From positions 42,826-106,825 of the forward strand of contig JACRSG010000004.1 of NCBI GenBank assembly GCA_014305285.1: a stretch of 64,000 nt of DNA, in the 5' to 3' direction. This DNA is from Campylobacter jejuni (lineage in GTDB: Bacteria; Campylobacterota; Campylobacteria; Campylobacterales; Campylobacteraceae). The notes beneath the pieces were generated by a model. That model worked only from the letters and a program-made list of their open reading frames with translations. It had not been told where the DNA came from and did not search any database. The position numbers were made by a program, and so were the translations under genes. This document shows, in pieces, positions 1 through 8,344 of the stretch. Within the stretch, counting starts at the first letter, position 1; each line of letters starts with the position of its first letter.

Positions 1-1
1 T

Positions 2-142
2 GTAAGCTCAGTTTTAATGGCTATGGGTATGATGATGCTACCTCCTACTATGATTTCTTTACCTTTTAAACTTTTAATTTTTGTATTAGTAGATGGATGG
101 AATTTACTGGTGCAAAGACTTGTGGAAAGCTTTGTAACCTAA
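2..142 (+). CDS. fliP: FliP, flagellar type III export gate protein, C-terminal end only
   Basis: The plus-strand frame from base 2 encodes the last 46 residues of a membrane protein ending in ...[16 protein letters not shown]. The stretch [24 protein letters not shown] matches the conserved C-terminal transmembrane helix of FliP, which forms the export gate core with FliQ and FliR; it is split here only for length. The start lies outside the window. The stop overlaps by four bases the stop of the convergent small gene on the minus strand. Identity rests on the conserved C-terminal sequence and remembered Campylobacter gene order. Confidence 0.85.
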   Translation, partial: VSSVLMAMGMMMLPPTMISLPFKLLIFVLVDGWNLLVQRLVESFVT

Positions 143-375
143 GATTTATAAAATCTTAAAAACAAAATTCCAAGAAAAAGATACAAAAGCAAAAATAATT
201 CTAAAGCTAAAAGTATATACAAAAACAAGCCTTTAACGCAAAAAAGAGCTATAAAAACAACAAAAAGAATTACTAAGGCTGTTCGCCCTAGAAAGACTTT
301 TTCTAGGGTCTTGATAGAATAAAAAGTAAAATCTAAAATAAGAGTAAAAATAAATTCTAGCATTGTAAAATACAC
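139..375 (-). CDS. small hydrophobic membrane protein of unknown function
   Basis: This 78-residue ORF is almost entirely hydrophobic, with two or three predicted transmembrane segments (roughly residues 5-20, 32-55 and 56-74) and a basic C-terminus (RFYKS). A second ATG four codons in (363) is a plausible alternative start. It lies just downstream of the 389-616 gene on the same strand and ends against fliP. The position matches a small conserved Campylobacter membrane protein; I recognise no domain and can assign no function. Confidence 0.6.
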   Translation of the reverse strand: MYFTMLEFIFTLILDFTFYSIKTLEKVFLGRTALVILFVVFIALFCVKGLFLYILLALELFLLLYLFLGILFLRFYKS

Positions 376-388
376 CCAAAAACTAAGC

Positions 389-616
389 TTAGTGGCATCT
401 TGCAGCCATCATGTCAATTTTTGAATTGTAAGTACTTCCGCCCGGTGCAGGTGCATTCGCAACCCCAGCACCTACTACCCCCAATCTTATTCCATAATTT
501 AAAATTAAAGGTATAGCTCTATCTTCTTGATAAGCATATTTGCAATACTCCCTAGCTGCGTTTAGTACAGTGCAAGATAAAAACAAAAATAACAAAAAAA
601 ATGCAACTTTTTTCAT
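389..616 (-). CDS. small secreted or lipoprotein-like protein
   Basis: This is a 75-residue protein with a clear signal peptide: a basic start (MKK), a hydrophobic core to about residue 18 and a cleavage-like site LNAA|RE. The core contains FLSC, so a lipoprotein-type cleavage before Cys15 is possible. The mature part is short and Gly/Ala-rich, with three further cysteines. An AAGGA ribosome site precedes the ATG. It sits between the broken glnH-like gene and the hydrophobic protein. Function unknown; a Fur-like palindrome lies upstream (645-663). Confidence 0.65.
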   Translation of the reverse strand: MKKVAFFLLFLFLSCTVLNAAREYCKYAYQEDRAIPLILNYGIRLGVVGAGVANAPAPGGSTYNSKIDMMAARCH

Positions 617-644
617 TATCTTAAATCCTTTTATTTAAAATTTA

Positions 645-663
645 GATAATGATATTGTATATC
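645..663. promoter_or_regulatory. possible Fur-like box upstream of the 389-616 gene
   Basis: The 19 bases read GATAATGATATTGTATATC. By eye they match 15 of 19 positions of the classical enterobacterial Fur consensus, with the left half perfect. The site lies 29 bases before the start codon at 616. Campylobacter Fur sites differ from the E. coli consensus and AT-rich DNA produces chance matches, so this is only a candidate. Confidence 0.25.
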
Positions 664-708
664 AAAATTTATAAAATTAATATTAATTATCAATATTTTA
701 TTAAAAGC

Positions 709-1357
709 CTACAAGAAAAAAGTGATATTATTTTGCTTAAAAACTTCTTTAATGTCTTTTAAATACTTATTGCCCAAAAAATCTAAAAAGCCATTTTTCC
801 TACTCTCATCAATGAAATTATCAAGCTTGTCCTTTAAAGCTTCATCACCTTTTCTTACAGCTATACCCCAAAACTCAGGATTTTCTTGAAAAGGCGCTAA
901 AATGGCTCTGGTTGTATCTTGATGCTTTTGCCAAGTCCGATAAATCGTAAGTTGATCATAAAAAAATCCATCAGCCTTGCCTTGAATCACTTCCAAAATA
1001 GCAGCATTTTCTTTATCAAATAAATTAATAGTTGCATTTTTTAAATTTTTAACCGCATGTAAATGCCCTGTAGAACCACGCTTTAAAGCCAAAACTTTGC
1101 CCTTTTTATCTAAATCTTTGATATTTGTAATATCAGAGTTCAAAGGAGTTAAAATAGCCAAATTTGCCTTAGCATAAAGGATACTAAAATCCACCACTTT
1201 CTCTCATTGGTAATTGTCATAGACATGATAAGATCTATCTTGAGTGTTTCATCACTCATTTCAAAAGGCGGATATCCAAGCTCCATTTCTACAACCAAAT
1301 CTTTCGCACTCAAAATTTAAAGCAAAAAAGGGATAAAAATCAAAATATTTTTTTCAA
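709..1357 (-). pseudogene. glnH: broken GlnH-like periplasmic amino-acid-binding protein gene
   Basis: The C-terminal 155 or so residues (stop at 709) are typical of family 3 solute-binding proteins: FSILYAKANLAILTP, an RGSTGHLH motif and GIAVRKGDEALKDKLD. Upstream the frame breaks. Another frame continues with MSMTITNER, and before it VVEMELGYPPFEMSDE, the usual N-terminal ligand-pocket motif. About 50 residues that should separate PFEMSDE from KIDLIMS are missing. A signal-peptide-like start (possible TTG at 1357) contains an in-frame TAA. The gene therefore has at least three lesions: internal deletion, frameshift and early stop. It probably no longer makes a transport protein. Confidence 0.85.
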
Positions 1358-1423
1358 AATTTTTTACAAAAAAATATACTAATTTTATCTTATTTTGTTA
1401 TTAGCAATTAAAAATTAAAACCC

Positions 1424-1757
1424 CTAAACCCTAGTCTGTCCTAAAAGATTATTAAGTCTATCCATTATAGAATCAGCGTAGGAATTAATGGTGCTAGGTT
1501 TTGCTTTCCAGTCATTAGCAAGAGCTTGTTTAATTTCAGCATCTAAAGCCCGATTACCCATAGCAGATTCTTTAGGAATGTTTGTATTTTAGAGTATAAA
1601 TAGAGTTTTTAAATTCACTTGATATATCATAATTAGGAGAATTTGTTTTACTGCTTATACTAAAATTAGTGTTATTGTTAGTACTTGCTTTACTCTCTTT
1701 ACTTTGTGAAAGTATAGAAGTATAATTTAAGTTATCATTGATACTAAAGATACTCAT
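1424..1757 (-). pseudogene. internally deleted copy of the 21269-22579 gene
   Basis: From the ATG at 1757 the frame begins MSIFSINDNLNYTSILSQSK and runs for 61 codons. Most of it is nearly identical in DNA and protein to the N-terminal region of the 436-residue protein encoded at 21269-22579. After a frame break the sequence resumes in another frame with the same C-terminus (DRLNNLLGQTRV, stop at 1424). Roughly 300 residues of the middle are gone. It shares the upstream leader of its paralogue, but the sigma-54-like promoter bases are mutated (see 1815-1830). It is a dispersed duplicate that has decayed. Confidence 0.9.
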
Positions 1758-1814
1758 ATTAATTCCTTGATTTAGATTTTTCTGCCTTCAATCTAAATAT
1801 ATTTTAAATAATAT

Positions 1815-1830
1815 AAGTAAGATCTGTTCT
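1815..1830 (-). promoter_or_regulatory. decayed sigma-54-like promoter of the deleted paralogue
   Basis: On the minus strand these bases read AGAACAGATCTTACTT. The corresponding site of the intact paralogue (22648-22663) reads GGAACAGATCTTGCTT. The two differences hit the first G of the -24 GG and the G of the -12 GC, the bases most required for sigma-54 recognition. The promoter is thus predicted to be dead, in line with the wrecked coding region behind it. Confidence 0.6.
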
Positions 1831-1844
1831 GTTTTGGGGTGGAG

Positions 1845-2564
1845 TTATTTTTCTAAATAAATTTGCAAAGCCTTTTCATAGTCTTCTTTGGTATCAATCC
1901 CTATGCTTGTTGTTGAAATTTCAAGCATTTTGATTTTTTTACCATTTTCTATAGCTCTTAATTGCTCTAGCTTTTCCGCTCTTTCAAGTGCAGAACTTGA
2001 TAAAGAACAAAACTCCCTTAAAGCCTTTACACTATAAGCGTAAATGCCTAAATGTCCTTTAAAACTTTCCTCATAATTTTCTCTTTCGTAAGGGATTTTA
2101 GCTCTTGAAAAATAAAGAGCATACCCTTCTTTATCACAAAGCACTTTAACCAGATTAGGATTCATAGCTTCTTCTTGAGTGATTTTTTTATAACAACTCG
2201 CCATAAAAGCTTTTTTATCCAAACAAAAACTTGCAAATTCTTTAAATTTTAATAAATTTTCACATTCTATAAAAGGCTCATCAGCTTGCACATTGACAAT
2301 AATCTCATCATCTTTTAAAGCCAGTTTCTTACAAGCTTCGTTAATCCTATCCGTACCGCTTTCATGATCTTTGCTTGTTAAAATTGCATTTAGACCATAT
2401 TCTTTAGCGATACTTAAAACCCTTTCATCATCTAAAGCTATGCAAACTTCATCTACGCTACTCACTCTTCTTGCAGTAGTCACAAACATAGGTACCCCAC
2501 CTATATCACATAAAATTTTCTCATGAAAACGACTTGATTTTAATCTTGCAGGGATAATGATCAT
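1845..2564 (-). CDS. kdsB: KdsB, CMP-Kdo synthetase
   Basis: 3-deoxy-manno-octulosonate cytidylyltransferase activates Kdo with CTP for lipooligosaccharide core assembly in the cytoplasm. The N-terminal nucleotide-binding motif PARLKSSR (residues 5-12), SGTDR (69-73) and NVQADEPF (91-98) are typical of the family, and 239 residues is close to the usual length. I chose the ATG at 2564 because it overlaps the thrC stop (ATGA), implying translational coupling; an upstream in-frame start at 2576 would add only MDAK. It is the last gene of the nadE-lpxK-thrC-kdsB run. Confidence 0.93.
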   Translation of the reverse strand: MIIIPARLKSSRFHEKILCDIGGVPMFVTTARRVSSVDEVCIALDDERVLSIAKEYGLNAILTSKDHESGTDRINEACKKLALKDDEIIVNVQADEPFIECENLLKFKEFASFCLDKKAFMASCYKKITQEEAMNPNLVKVLCDKEGYALYFSRAKIPYERENYEESFKGHLGIYAYSVKALREFCSLSSSALERAEKLEQLRAIENGKKIKMLEISTTSIGIDTKEDYEKALQIYLEK

Positions 2565-3973
2565 TTTTGCATCCAATCTAAAATTTCTTTTTTTATATTT
2601 TTAGCTTCAAATACCTTTTCATCGCTGTTTTTTAAGTCAAATAAAGCCAAAATTTCATCTTTAACTTGAGCATTAAACCCTTTAGCTATAAATTTTAAAT
2701 CTTCTTTTTCATTCTTAGAATCTCTATCATATAAAGCTTTTATCATACTTGGAGTAAATTTCGTCCATTCTGCTGTAGAAGTGATAATACTAGGTTTTAA
2801 AGGATCAAGCATTTTAAAACAAGTTGCTGTGTGTGGATCGATTAAAATCTTGCTTTGCTTGATAAATTGCATACATTCTTCATCACTGCAAAAATCTGCC
2901 TTAAAATCTTCTTGCAAACTCTGCAACTCTTCTTTTTCAAGTTTAAAATATCTCTCGTTTTTCAATAAATTCATCAGCTCTTTAGTTCTTTTATCTTTAA
3001 ATTTCGCAAACAAAAGTCTTTCAATATTAGATGAAACAAGTATATCCATAGCTGGAGAAATAGTCTTTTTAAGGCTTTTTTCACGCAAATCATAAACGCC
3101 TTCATTAAAAAATTCACTCAAAATATTATTCGCATTTGAGGCGATTTTGATTTTTGAAATTTTAGCTCCCATTTTTTTAGCATAAAAAGCCCCTAAAGCA
3201 TTGCCGAAATTTCCGCTAGGAACGATGATTTGCACTTCTTCTAAATACTCATTGAAAAGTTTTAAACTCGCATAATAATGATAAATAATCTGAAATAAAA
3301 TACGCCCAAAATTTACAGAATTAGCTGCACAAAGCTCGTAATTTAAAGCCTTAATTTCGTTTTGAAAATCTTTAGAAAAAAGCAATTCTTTTAAAGTGTG
3401 TTGTGCTGCGTCAAAATCCTCATCTATAGCAAAAACCTTTAAATTATCCTTATCTAAAGCTCGCATTTGTAGTTCTTGAACTCCACTTGTGCCGCCTTTT
3501 GGATACATACACACTACTTTAACATTTTTTGCATTTTCAAAGCTTTTTAGAGTTGCTGGCCCTGTGTCACCACTTGTAGCACAGATAATTAAAATATTTT
3601 TATCCTTTGCAAATTCACTTAAAAGCACTCCAAAAGGCTGTAAAGCCATATCTTTAAAAGCTCTTGTAGGCCCATGCCAAAGCTCGTTAATATAGGTTTT
3701 TTCAGCGATTTTTTGCAAAGAAATGGGTGTATTTTTATCATCAAAACTTTCATAACTTTTCAAAGCTTTTTCAAAAAGCTCTTCTTCGCCAAAACCAAAA
3801 CTTTCTATAAGTTTTAAAGCAAAATCCTTATAAGACAAATTGGCATATTTTTCTCCTTCAAAAATAGGCAAATTTAAAGGCGAATAAAGCCCTCCTTCAG
3901 GGGCATTTGGATTGATTAAAGCTTTTTTAAAACTTGATACATTATTTATATTTCTACTCTCGACCAATTTCAT
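2561..3973 (-). CDS. thrC: ThrC, threonine synthase
   Basis: A PLP enzyme converting O-phosphohomoserine to threonine and phosphate. The PLP lysine lies in GPTRAFKDMALQ (Lys107), and the phosphate-binding loop is seen in CATSGDTGPATLKSF (131-145). The 470-residue length fits the long-form bacterial ThrC. The start overlaps the lpxK stop by four bases and its stop overlaps the kdsB start, so the genes are co-translated. Placement among envelope genes suggests operon packing, not shared function. Confidence 0.93.
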   Translation of the reverse strand: MKLVESRNINNVSSFKKALINPNAPEGGLYSPLNLPIFEGEKYANLSYKDFALKLIESFGFGEEELFEKALKSYESFDDKNTPISLQKIAEKTYINELWHGPTRAFKDMALQPFGVLLSEFAKDKNILIICATSGDTGPATLKSFENAKNVKVVCMYPKGGTSGVQELQMRALDKDNLKVFAIDEDFDAAQHTLKELLFSKDFQNEIKALNYELCAANSVNFGRILFQIIYHYYASLKLFNEYLEEVQIIVPSGNFGNALGAFYAKKMGAKISKIKIASNANNILSEFFNEGVYDLREKSLKKTISPAMDILVSSNIERLLFAKFKDKRTKELMNLLKNERYFKLEKEELQSLQEDFKADFCSDEECMQFIKQSKILIDPHTATCFKMLDPLKPSIITSTAEWTKFTPSMIKALYDRDSKNEKEDLKFIAKGFNAQVKDEILALFDLKNSDEKVFEAKNIKKEILDWMQK

Positions 3974-4896
3974 TGCTCAAACTCCTTGATATAAGTTTTT
4001 ATTTTTTCTCTTAATGAATCTTTTAATTCTATATTTAATTCTATAATTTGACATTTAAAACCAAAATCTTTAACTTTAACAAAATCCTTAAAAGTAAGCA
4101 TTAGTGTATCGCAATTATGTTTTTTTAGCAAATTTTCTAATTCTTCTTTTTTAAACTCATAATGATCTTTAAAAAAATAACAAGCCCGTGCTTGGATAAA
4201 ATGCTCATACAATCTAAAAGGCTTAGCAATAGCGGTTATTAAAACAGCCTTTGGATTTTCTTTTACAAAAGAATAACGCACAAAATCCCTGTCTTCTAAT
4301 GCAATAAAATCAGCCTTTCTTTCATAAAATTTTGGTAAACGATAAGCTCCGCTTGGCAAGGTAAAATTAAAATAAGGTTTAATTTTACTTTCAAGTAAAA
4401 TATCAAATTTTTTGATATGAAATTTAGAAAAAGCATCATCAAGCACAACGATTTTGGCTCCCAATTCAAAGGCTTTTTCAATACCTTTTACTCTATCTTC
4501 GCTTACAATCACACCTTTGATATTTTTTTCAAAAGCGTACTCCATAGCTTCATCTCCACTTTGTGTTAAGGTGCATAAAATTTCATTATGACTTTTAACG
4601 ACAAACAAACCTTTGGATTTTCTTTTATAACCCCTAAGCACTATAAAAACTCCATCAAATTCTCTTGCTATAGCTTTACAAAGCGGGGTTTTTCCATTAC
4701 CGCCAAAACTTAAATTACCTACACTAATAACAGGCTTTTTAAAGACTATTGTTTTACAAAAAAAAGTATTTAAAATTGCAAAAAAAGTATAAAGCACACT
4801 TAAAGGCAAAAGTATCAAAGCAAGGCATTTTTGCCAAAAATTAGGCTTAAAAAAATAATTATCAAGCCAAAGTTCATATTTTTTTTCTTTGCTCAT
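3970..4896 (-). CDS. lpxK: LpxK, tetraacyldisaccharide 4'-kinase
   Basis: A membrane-associated kinase that phosphorylates the 4' position of the lipid A disaccharide. It has one N-terminal membrane segment (about 24-45) followed by the P-loop motif SVGNLSFGGNGKTP (58-71) that is diagnostic of LpxK. The length, 308 residues, matches epsilonproteobacterial members. It starts three bases after the nadE stop and overlaps thrC, in one minus-strand operon with kdsB, a second lipid A/core gene. Confidence 0.92.
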   Translation of the reverse strand: MSKEKKYELWLDNYFFKPNFWQKCLALILLPLSVLYTFFAILNTFFCKTIVFKKPVISVGNLSFGGNGKTPLCKAIAREFDGVFIVLRGYKRKSKGLFVVKSHNEILCTLTQSGDEAMEYAFEKNIKGVIVSEDRVKGIEKAFELGAKIVVLDDAFSKFHIKKFDILLESKIKPYFNFTLPSGAYRLPKFYERKADFIALEDRDFVRYSFVKENPKAVLITAIAKPFRLYEHFIQARACYFFKDHYEFKKEELENLLKKHNCDTLMLTFKDFVKVKDFGFKCQIIELNIELKDSLREKIKTYIKEFEQ

Positions 4897-4899
4897 GAT

Positions 4900-5640
4900 T
4901 TAAATTTCCAAAATCTCAGGCATTTTTCCTTTAAAAGCATTTTTTTGCATGCGATTTTGCAACATGGCAATCAAAGAAGAATCCAGTGTTTTTAAAAGCT
5001 GACCATCATTTTTTTCTAAGGCTTTTAAACCTTCATCAATTTTTGTATAAGAAAAGCCCAATTCCGCCTCATCGCTTTGATTTTCCCAAAGATCCGCACT
5101 TGGAGCTTTTTTAATGAAATTTTCATGCAAATTAAGGTATTTTGCCAAAGCATAAATTTCACTTTTATAAAGCGATCCTATAGGGTTAAAAGCACAAGCT
5201 AAATCCCCATAAATCGTACCATAGCCTAAAAGCAACTCGCTTTTATTAGAAGTGCCTATGACTAAAGAATTTTTCAAAGCAGAATAATCATAAAGCAAAC
5301 TCATTCTAATACGTGCTGCAAAATTTCCCAAAGATATTGGAGTAGTAATTTCACTTTGCTTTATAAAAGCATCTAAAATGCTTTGAATTTCTATGATTTT
5401 ATATTCAAGATTTAAATCCACACAAAGCCTCAAGGCATCTTCGAGATTGGCCTTATTTGAAATTTGAGTTGGCATTAAAAGAGCAAAAACATTTTCTTTT
5501 AAAGCTCTTTTGCAAAGTGTTGCCACCAAAGCAGAATCAATCCCACCACTAAGCCCCAAAACCACACCTTGACTTTGAGAATTTTTCAATTTTTCTTGTA
5601 TAAAATTACATATTTTTTCTGTAGTTTTTTGCCAATCCAT
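4900..5640 (-). CDS. nadE: NadE, NAD synthetase (ammonia-dependent type)
   Basis: Makes NAD from deamido-NAD, ATP and an amide nitrogen source. The ATP pyrophosphatase motif SGGIDS is at residues 31-36, and a conserved GTSNKSE motif lies mid-protein. At 246 residues it lacks the N-terminal nitrilase-like glutaminase domain of long NadE proteins, so ammonia is the expected nitrogen donor. It is the first gene of the minus-strand operon and is divergent from the hydrolase at 5714. Confidence 0.93.
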   Translation of the reverse strand: MDWQKTTEKICNFIQEKLKNSQSQGVVLGLSGGIDSALVATLCKRALKENVFALLMPTQISNKANLEDALRLCVDLNLEYKIIEIQSILDAFIKQSEITTPISLGNFAARIRMSLLYDYSALKNSLVIGTSNKSELLLGYGTIYGDLACAFNPIGSLYKSEIYALAKYLNLHENFIKKAPSADLWENQSDEAELGFSYTKIDEGLKALEKNDGQLLKTLDSSLIAMLQNRMQKNAFKGKMPEILEI

Positions 5641-5666
5641 AAAGCTTGCCTTTTAAAAAATTAATG

Positions 5667-5672
5667 TATAAT
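5667..5672 (+). promoter_or_regulatory. probable sigma-70 -10 element
   Basis: A perfect TATAAT lies 42 bases before the ATG of the plus-strand gene at 5714, inside the nadE/hydrolase divergent gap and in the very AT-rich setting usual for Campylobacter promoters. No clear -35 is visible, which is normal for this genus. Confidence 0.45.
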
Positions 5673-5713
5673 TATATTTATTTAAGGCAAATTTTTTGTT
5701 AAAGAGGTAAAAA

Positions 5714-6310
5714 ATGCAAATTATCAAACAAGATTGTGGAATTTATGAAACTAATTGTTATATTTTATTTACAAAAAAAGGTGAATTTATCATAGATCCA
5801 GGAGTTGATGCACTTTTATTTATCAAACAACATGTTAAAAATCCCCTAGCAATTTTAAATACTCATGGGCATTATGATCATATTTGGGATAATGCCAAAG
5901 TTAAAAAAGAATACAATATCCCTATTTATATTCATAAAAATGATGCTTTTATGCTACATGATAATTTTAATCAAGGCTATGATTCTAGTGATGCAGATTT
6001 TTTAGTAGATAATGAAGATATTTTAAATATTTGCGGGGTTGATTTTAGATTTCATTTTCTACCAGGGCATACACCAGGCTGTACCATGATAGAAATTGTA
6101 GGTAAAAATATCATGTTTAGTGGAGATTTTTTATTTTATAGAAGCATAGGAAGATGGGATTTTCCTTATTCAGATGCAAATTTAATGAAGCAAAGCTTAG
6201 AAAAAGTTATGACTTATAAAGAAGATTTCAAACTTTTACCCGGACACGGACAAGAAACTACTTTAAAAGAAGAGCAAGTCCATTTGCCCTCTTGGTTTAG
6301 ATACTTCTAA
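5714..6310 (+). CDS. metallo-beta-lactamase-fold hydrolase (glyoxalase II-like)
   Basis: A 198-residue cytoplasmic protein with the metal-binding motif THGHYDHIWDN (HxHxDH at 51-56), a second histidine in LPGHTPGCT (His119), the bridging aspartate in FSGDFLFYRSIGR (Asp138) and a final GHG near residue 187. This is the full two-metal set of the glyoxalase II/YcbL-like branch. The substrate is probably a thioester or small persulfide-type compound, but sequence alone does not decide. An AGAGG ribosome site precedes the ATG. The downstream membrane protein follows after 12 bases. Confidence 0.85.
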   Translation: MQIIKQDCGIYETNCYILFTKKGEFIIDPGVDALLFIKQHVKNPLAILNTHGHYDHIWDNAKVKKEYNIPIYIHKNDAFMLHDNFNQGYDSSDADFLVDNEDILNICGVDFRFHFLPGHTPGCTMIEIVGKNIMFSGDFLFYRSIGRWDFPYSDANLMKQSLEKVMTYKEDFKLLPGHGQETTLKEEQVHLPSWFRYF

Positions 6311-6322
6311 GGTATATTTAAA

Positions 6323-6628
6323 ATGGAATTAGATCAAATTTTACTATATGCTTTTATTTTTTTAAATCTTTTTGCTCTCTTAGGTTTATTTTTAGGAAAC
6401 AAAAAGAAAAATCAATTCAACGATAAAAAATTTTATAAAATCTGCCCATGTAAAAAAATGGCAGAAAATGGATCTTTAAGCACGATTTGTATTTATTCAG
6501 CTGTGGGAGGATTTTTTTATAGTGTATTGTCTATAGGTTTTATAGGATTTGATAATTGGACTTTAAATTTTATTTTTTTACTTACATTGTTAAGCGTTTT
6601 TTTAGGGTGGAAATTAAAACTTGATTAA
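6323..6628 (+). CDS. small membrane protein of unknown function
   Basis: A 101-residue protein with three hydrophobic stretches (about 7-25, 55-75 and 80-98). Between them is a short basic loop with a CPCKKM motif (about 41-46). It follows the hydrolase gene by 12 bases, so the two are probably co-transcribed, and a strong terminator follows directly. I recognise no family; the cysteine pair could bind a metal but that is speculation. Confidence 0.7.
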   Translation: MELDQILLYAFIFLNLFALLGLFLGNKKKNQFNDKKFYKICPCKKMAENGSLSTICIYSAVGGFFYSVLSIGFIGFDNWTLNFIFLLTLLSVFLGWKLKLD

Positions 6629-6637
6629 AAAATATTT

Positions 6638-6670
6638 TTAAGAAAAATCTATTGATTTTTCTTAATTTTT
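6638..6670. terminator. intrinsic terminator between convergent genes
   Basis: A perfect 12-base inverted repeat (TTAAGAAAAATC, loop TATT, GATTTTTCTTAA; 6638-6665) is followed by TTTTT on the plus strand. It lies ten bases after the small membrane protein gene and abuts the stop of the convergent reductase gene. It probably ends plus-strand transcription and may act in both directions. Confidence 0.75.
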
Positions 6671-7448
6671 ATTTAAAAGTTGTTCCACCATCAACGATGA
6701 AAGTATGTCCTGTGACCCAGCTTGCTTTATTTGAGCATAAGAAAAGACAAGCACCGGCTAGATCTTCAGGCTGTCCCATGCGATTTAAAGGACTTAAATT
6801 TATAGTAGCCTGTTTTACTTCTTCATAATTTGTAAAAGCTCTCAAAGCATCAGTTTCAATAGGCCCACCACTTACGACATTTACACGGATATTTTTTTCT
6901 CCAAGTTCAGTAGCTGCATATCTTGCCATAGCTTCTACAGCAGCTTTTGCTGTGCCATGGCCTGAATAATTTTCTATATAAACTAAATTTCCCGTAGATG
7001 AAATAGAAATAATACTTCCACCCCCTACTTTTTCCATTCTTTTAGCCGATTCTTGTGCACCTACAACGAAGGCGTTAACTGTGGCTGTAAAGATATTATT
7101 AATTCCTTTTGGTTTCAACTTCATAAATTTAGTATAGCCACCTACAACCGCACGCCCTGAAATAATAGCATTTGAGATAAAATAATCCACTCTATCAAAA
7201 TCCACATCAATTTTCTCAAAAAGTTCTTTATAAGTTTCAGGCTCTAAAATATTAAACTCATAAGCTCTAGCTTTGATTTTATAATTTTTTTCCAAATCTT
7301 GCACCATTTCATCAGCAATTTGTGCATTGGAATTATAAGTAAAAGCTATATTTGCACCCACTTTAGCAAATTCATAAACTATAGCCTTACCTATCCCGCG
7401 AGTTCCACCGCTGATTACTAAAGTTTTTCCTTGAAATTCTGTATTCAT
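6669..7448 (-). CDS. short-chain dehydrogenase, FabL-type enoyl-ACP reductase candidate
   Basis: A 259-residue Rossmann-fold protein: GGTRGIG cofactor loop (14-20), a SISSTG serine region (148-153) and then YSGHGTAK (161-168). The spacing is Tyr-(X)6-Lys, as in enoyl-ACP reductases, not the Tyr-(X)3-Lys of ordinary short-chain dehydrogenases. The sequences SGGPIETDAL and YIENY resemble FabL (enoyl-ACP reductase III), which would reduce the enoyl intermediate in fatty-acid synthesis. It overlaps the dapA start by one base. The FabL assignment is inference from the active-site spacing and similarity by eye. Confidence 0.75.
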   Translation of the reverse strand: MNTEFQGKTLVISGGTRGIGKAIVYEFAKVGANIAFTYNSNAQIADEMVQDLEKNYKIKARAYEFNILEPETYKELFEKIDVDFDRVDYFISNAIISGRAVVGGYTKFMKLKPKGINNIFTATVNAFVVGAQESAKRMEKVGGGSIISISSTGNLVYIENYSGHGTAKAAVEAMARYAATELGEKNIRVNVVSGGPIETDALRAFTNYEEVKQATINLSPLNRMGQPEDLAGACLFLCSNKASWVTGHTFIVDGGTTFK

Positions 7449-8344
7449 TAAAATCCTTTGATCTTATATTTTTTCATCACTTCTTCAATTTTAGCGAAAT
7501 TTTCCTTACTTGGAGGACAAAGAGGAAGTCTAAACTCGAAACTTTCTATCAATCCAGTTATATACATAGCCGTTTTAATAGGAATAGGATTACTTTCGCA
7601 AAATAAAATTTTATTGATATTATAAAGCTCGTCATTAATTTTTTTGGCTTCTTTATAATTTTCATCTAAAGCAAAATGAGTTAAAGCACTAATCATATCA
7701 GGTAATAAATTGGAAGTTACTGAAATCACTCCCTTTCCGCCATTTGAAAGTATAGGATAATTGATCGCATCTTCTCCTGAAATAAGCATCATTCTAGGCT
7801 CATGTGCGAGTAAATCCACGCACTTATCGATATTTCCACTCGCTTCTTTTACTCCATAAATATTTTCACAATCTCTAAAAAGCTTGATGATAATATCTGT
7901 CGAAATTTCACAACCTGTTCTTCCTGGAACATTATATAAAAGTACAGGAATATCCACACTTTGTGCAATAGCCTTATAATGCTCATAAAGTCCTTGTTGA
8001 GTAGGTTTATTATAATACGGTGCTACGCTTAAAATCCCATCGGCTCCATGCTCTTTAGCAAATTTAGCCAAACCCACTGCCTCATGAGTTGCATTACTTC
8101 CCGCACCTGCTAAAACCTTAACTTTAGTTCCTTTACAAGTCTCAACGGCTATTTCTATGCAAGTTCTATGTTCTTCATGGGTTAAAGTTGCACTTTCTCC
8201 TGTTGTTCCTACTGGAACTACTGCATCGATGCCATTTTCTATTTGTCTTTTAATCAATCTTGCATAACTTTGCTCATCAACTTTTCCATTTTTAAATGGT
8301 GTAATAAGAGCCGTCATTGCCCCAATGATAATATTTTTATCCAT
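7448..8344 (-). CDS. dapA: DapA, 4-hydroxy-tetrahydrodipicolinate synthase
   Basis: Condenses pyruvate with aspartate semialdehyde, the first step to diaminopimelate and lysine. The Schiff-base lysine is Lys166 in YGVKEASGN. The catalytic Tyr137 lies in LYNVPGRTG, and Thr47/Thr48 are in VGTTGES. The length of 298 residues is exactly as expected. The start overlaps the end of the M16 peptidase gene by eight bases and the stop meets the reductase start, so it sits in the middle of a tight operon. Confidence 0.95.
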   Translation of the reverse strand: MDKNIIIGAMTALITPFKNGKVDEQSYARLIKRQIENGIDAVVPVGTTGESATLTHEEHRTCIEIAVETCKGTKVKVLAGAGSNATHEAVGLAKFAKEHGADGILSVAPYYNKPTQQGLYEHYKAIAQSVDIPVLLYNVPGRTGCEISTDIIIKLFRDCENIYGVKEASGNIDKCVDLLAHEPRMMLISGEDAINYPILSNGGKGVISVTSNLLPDMISALTHFALDENYKEAKKINDELYNINKILFCESNPIPIKTAMYITGLIESFEFRLPLCPPSKENFAKIEEVMKKYKIKGF

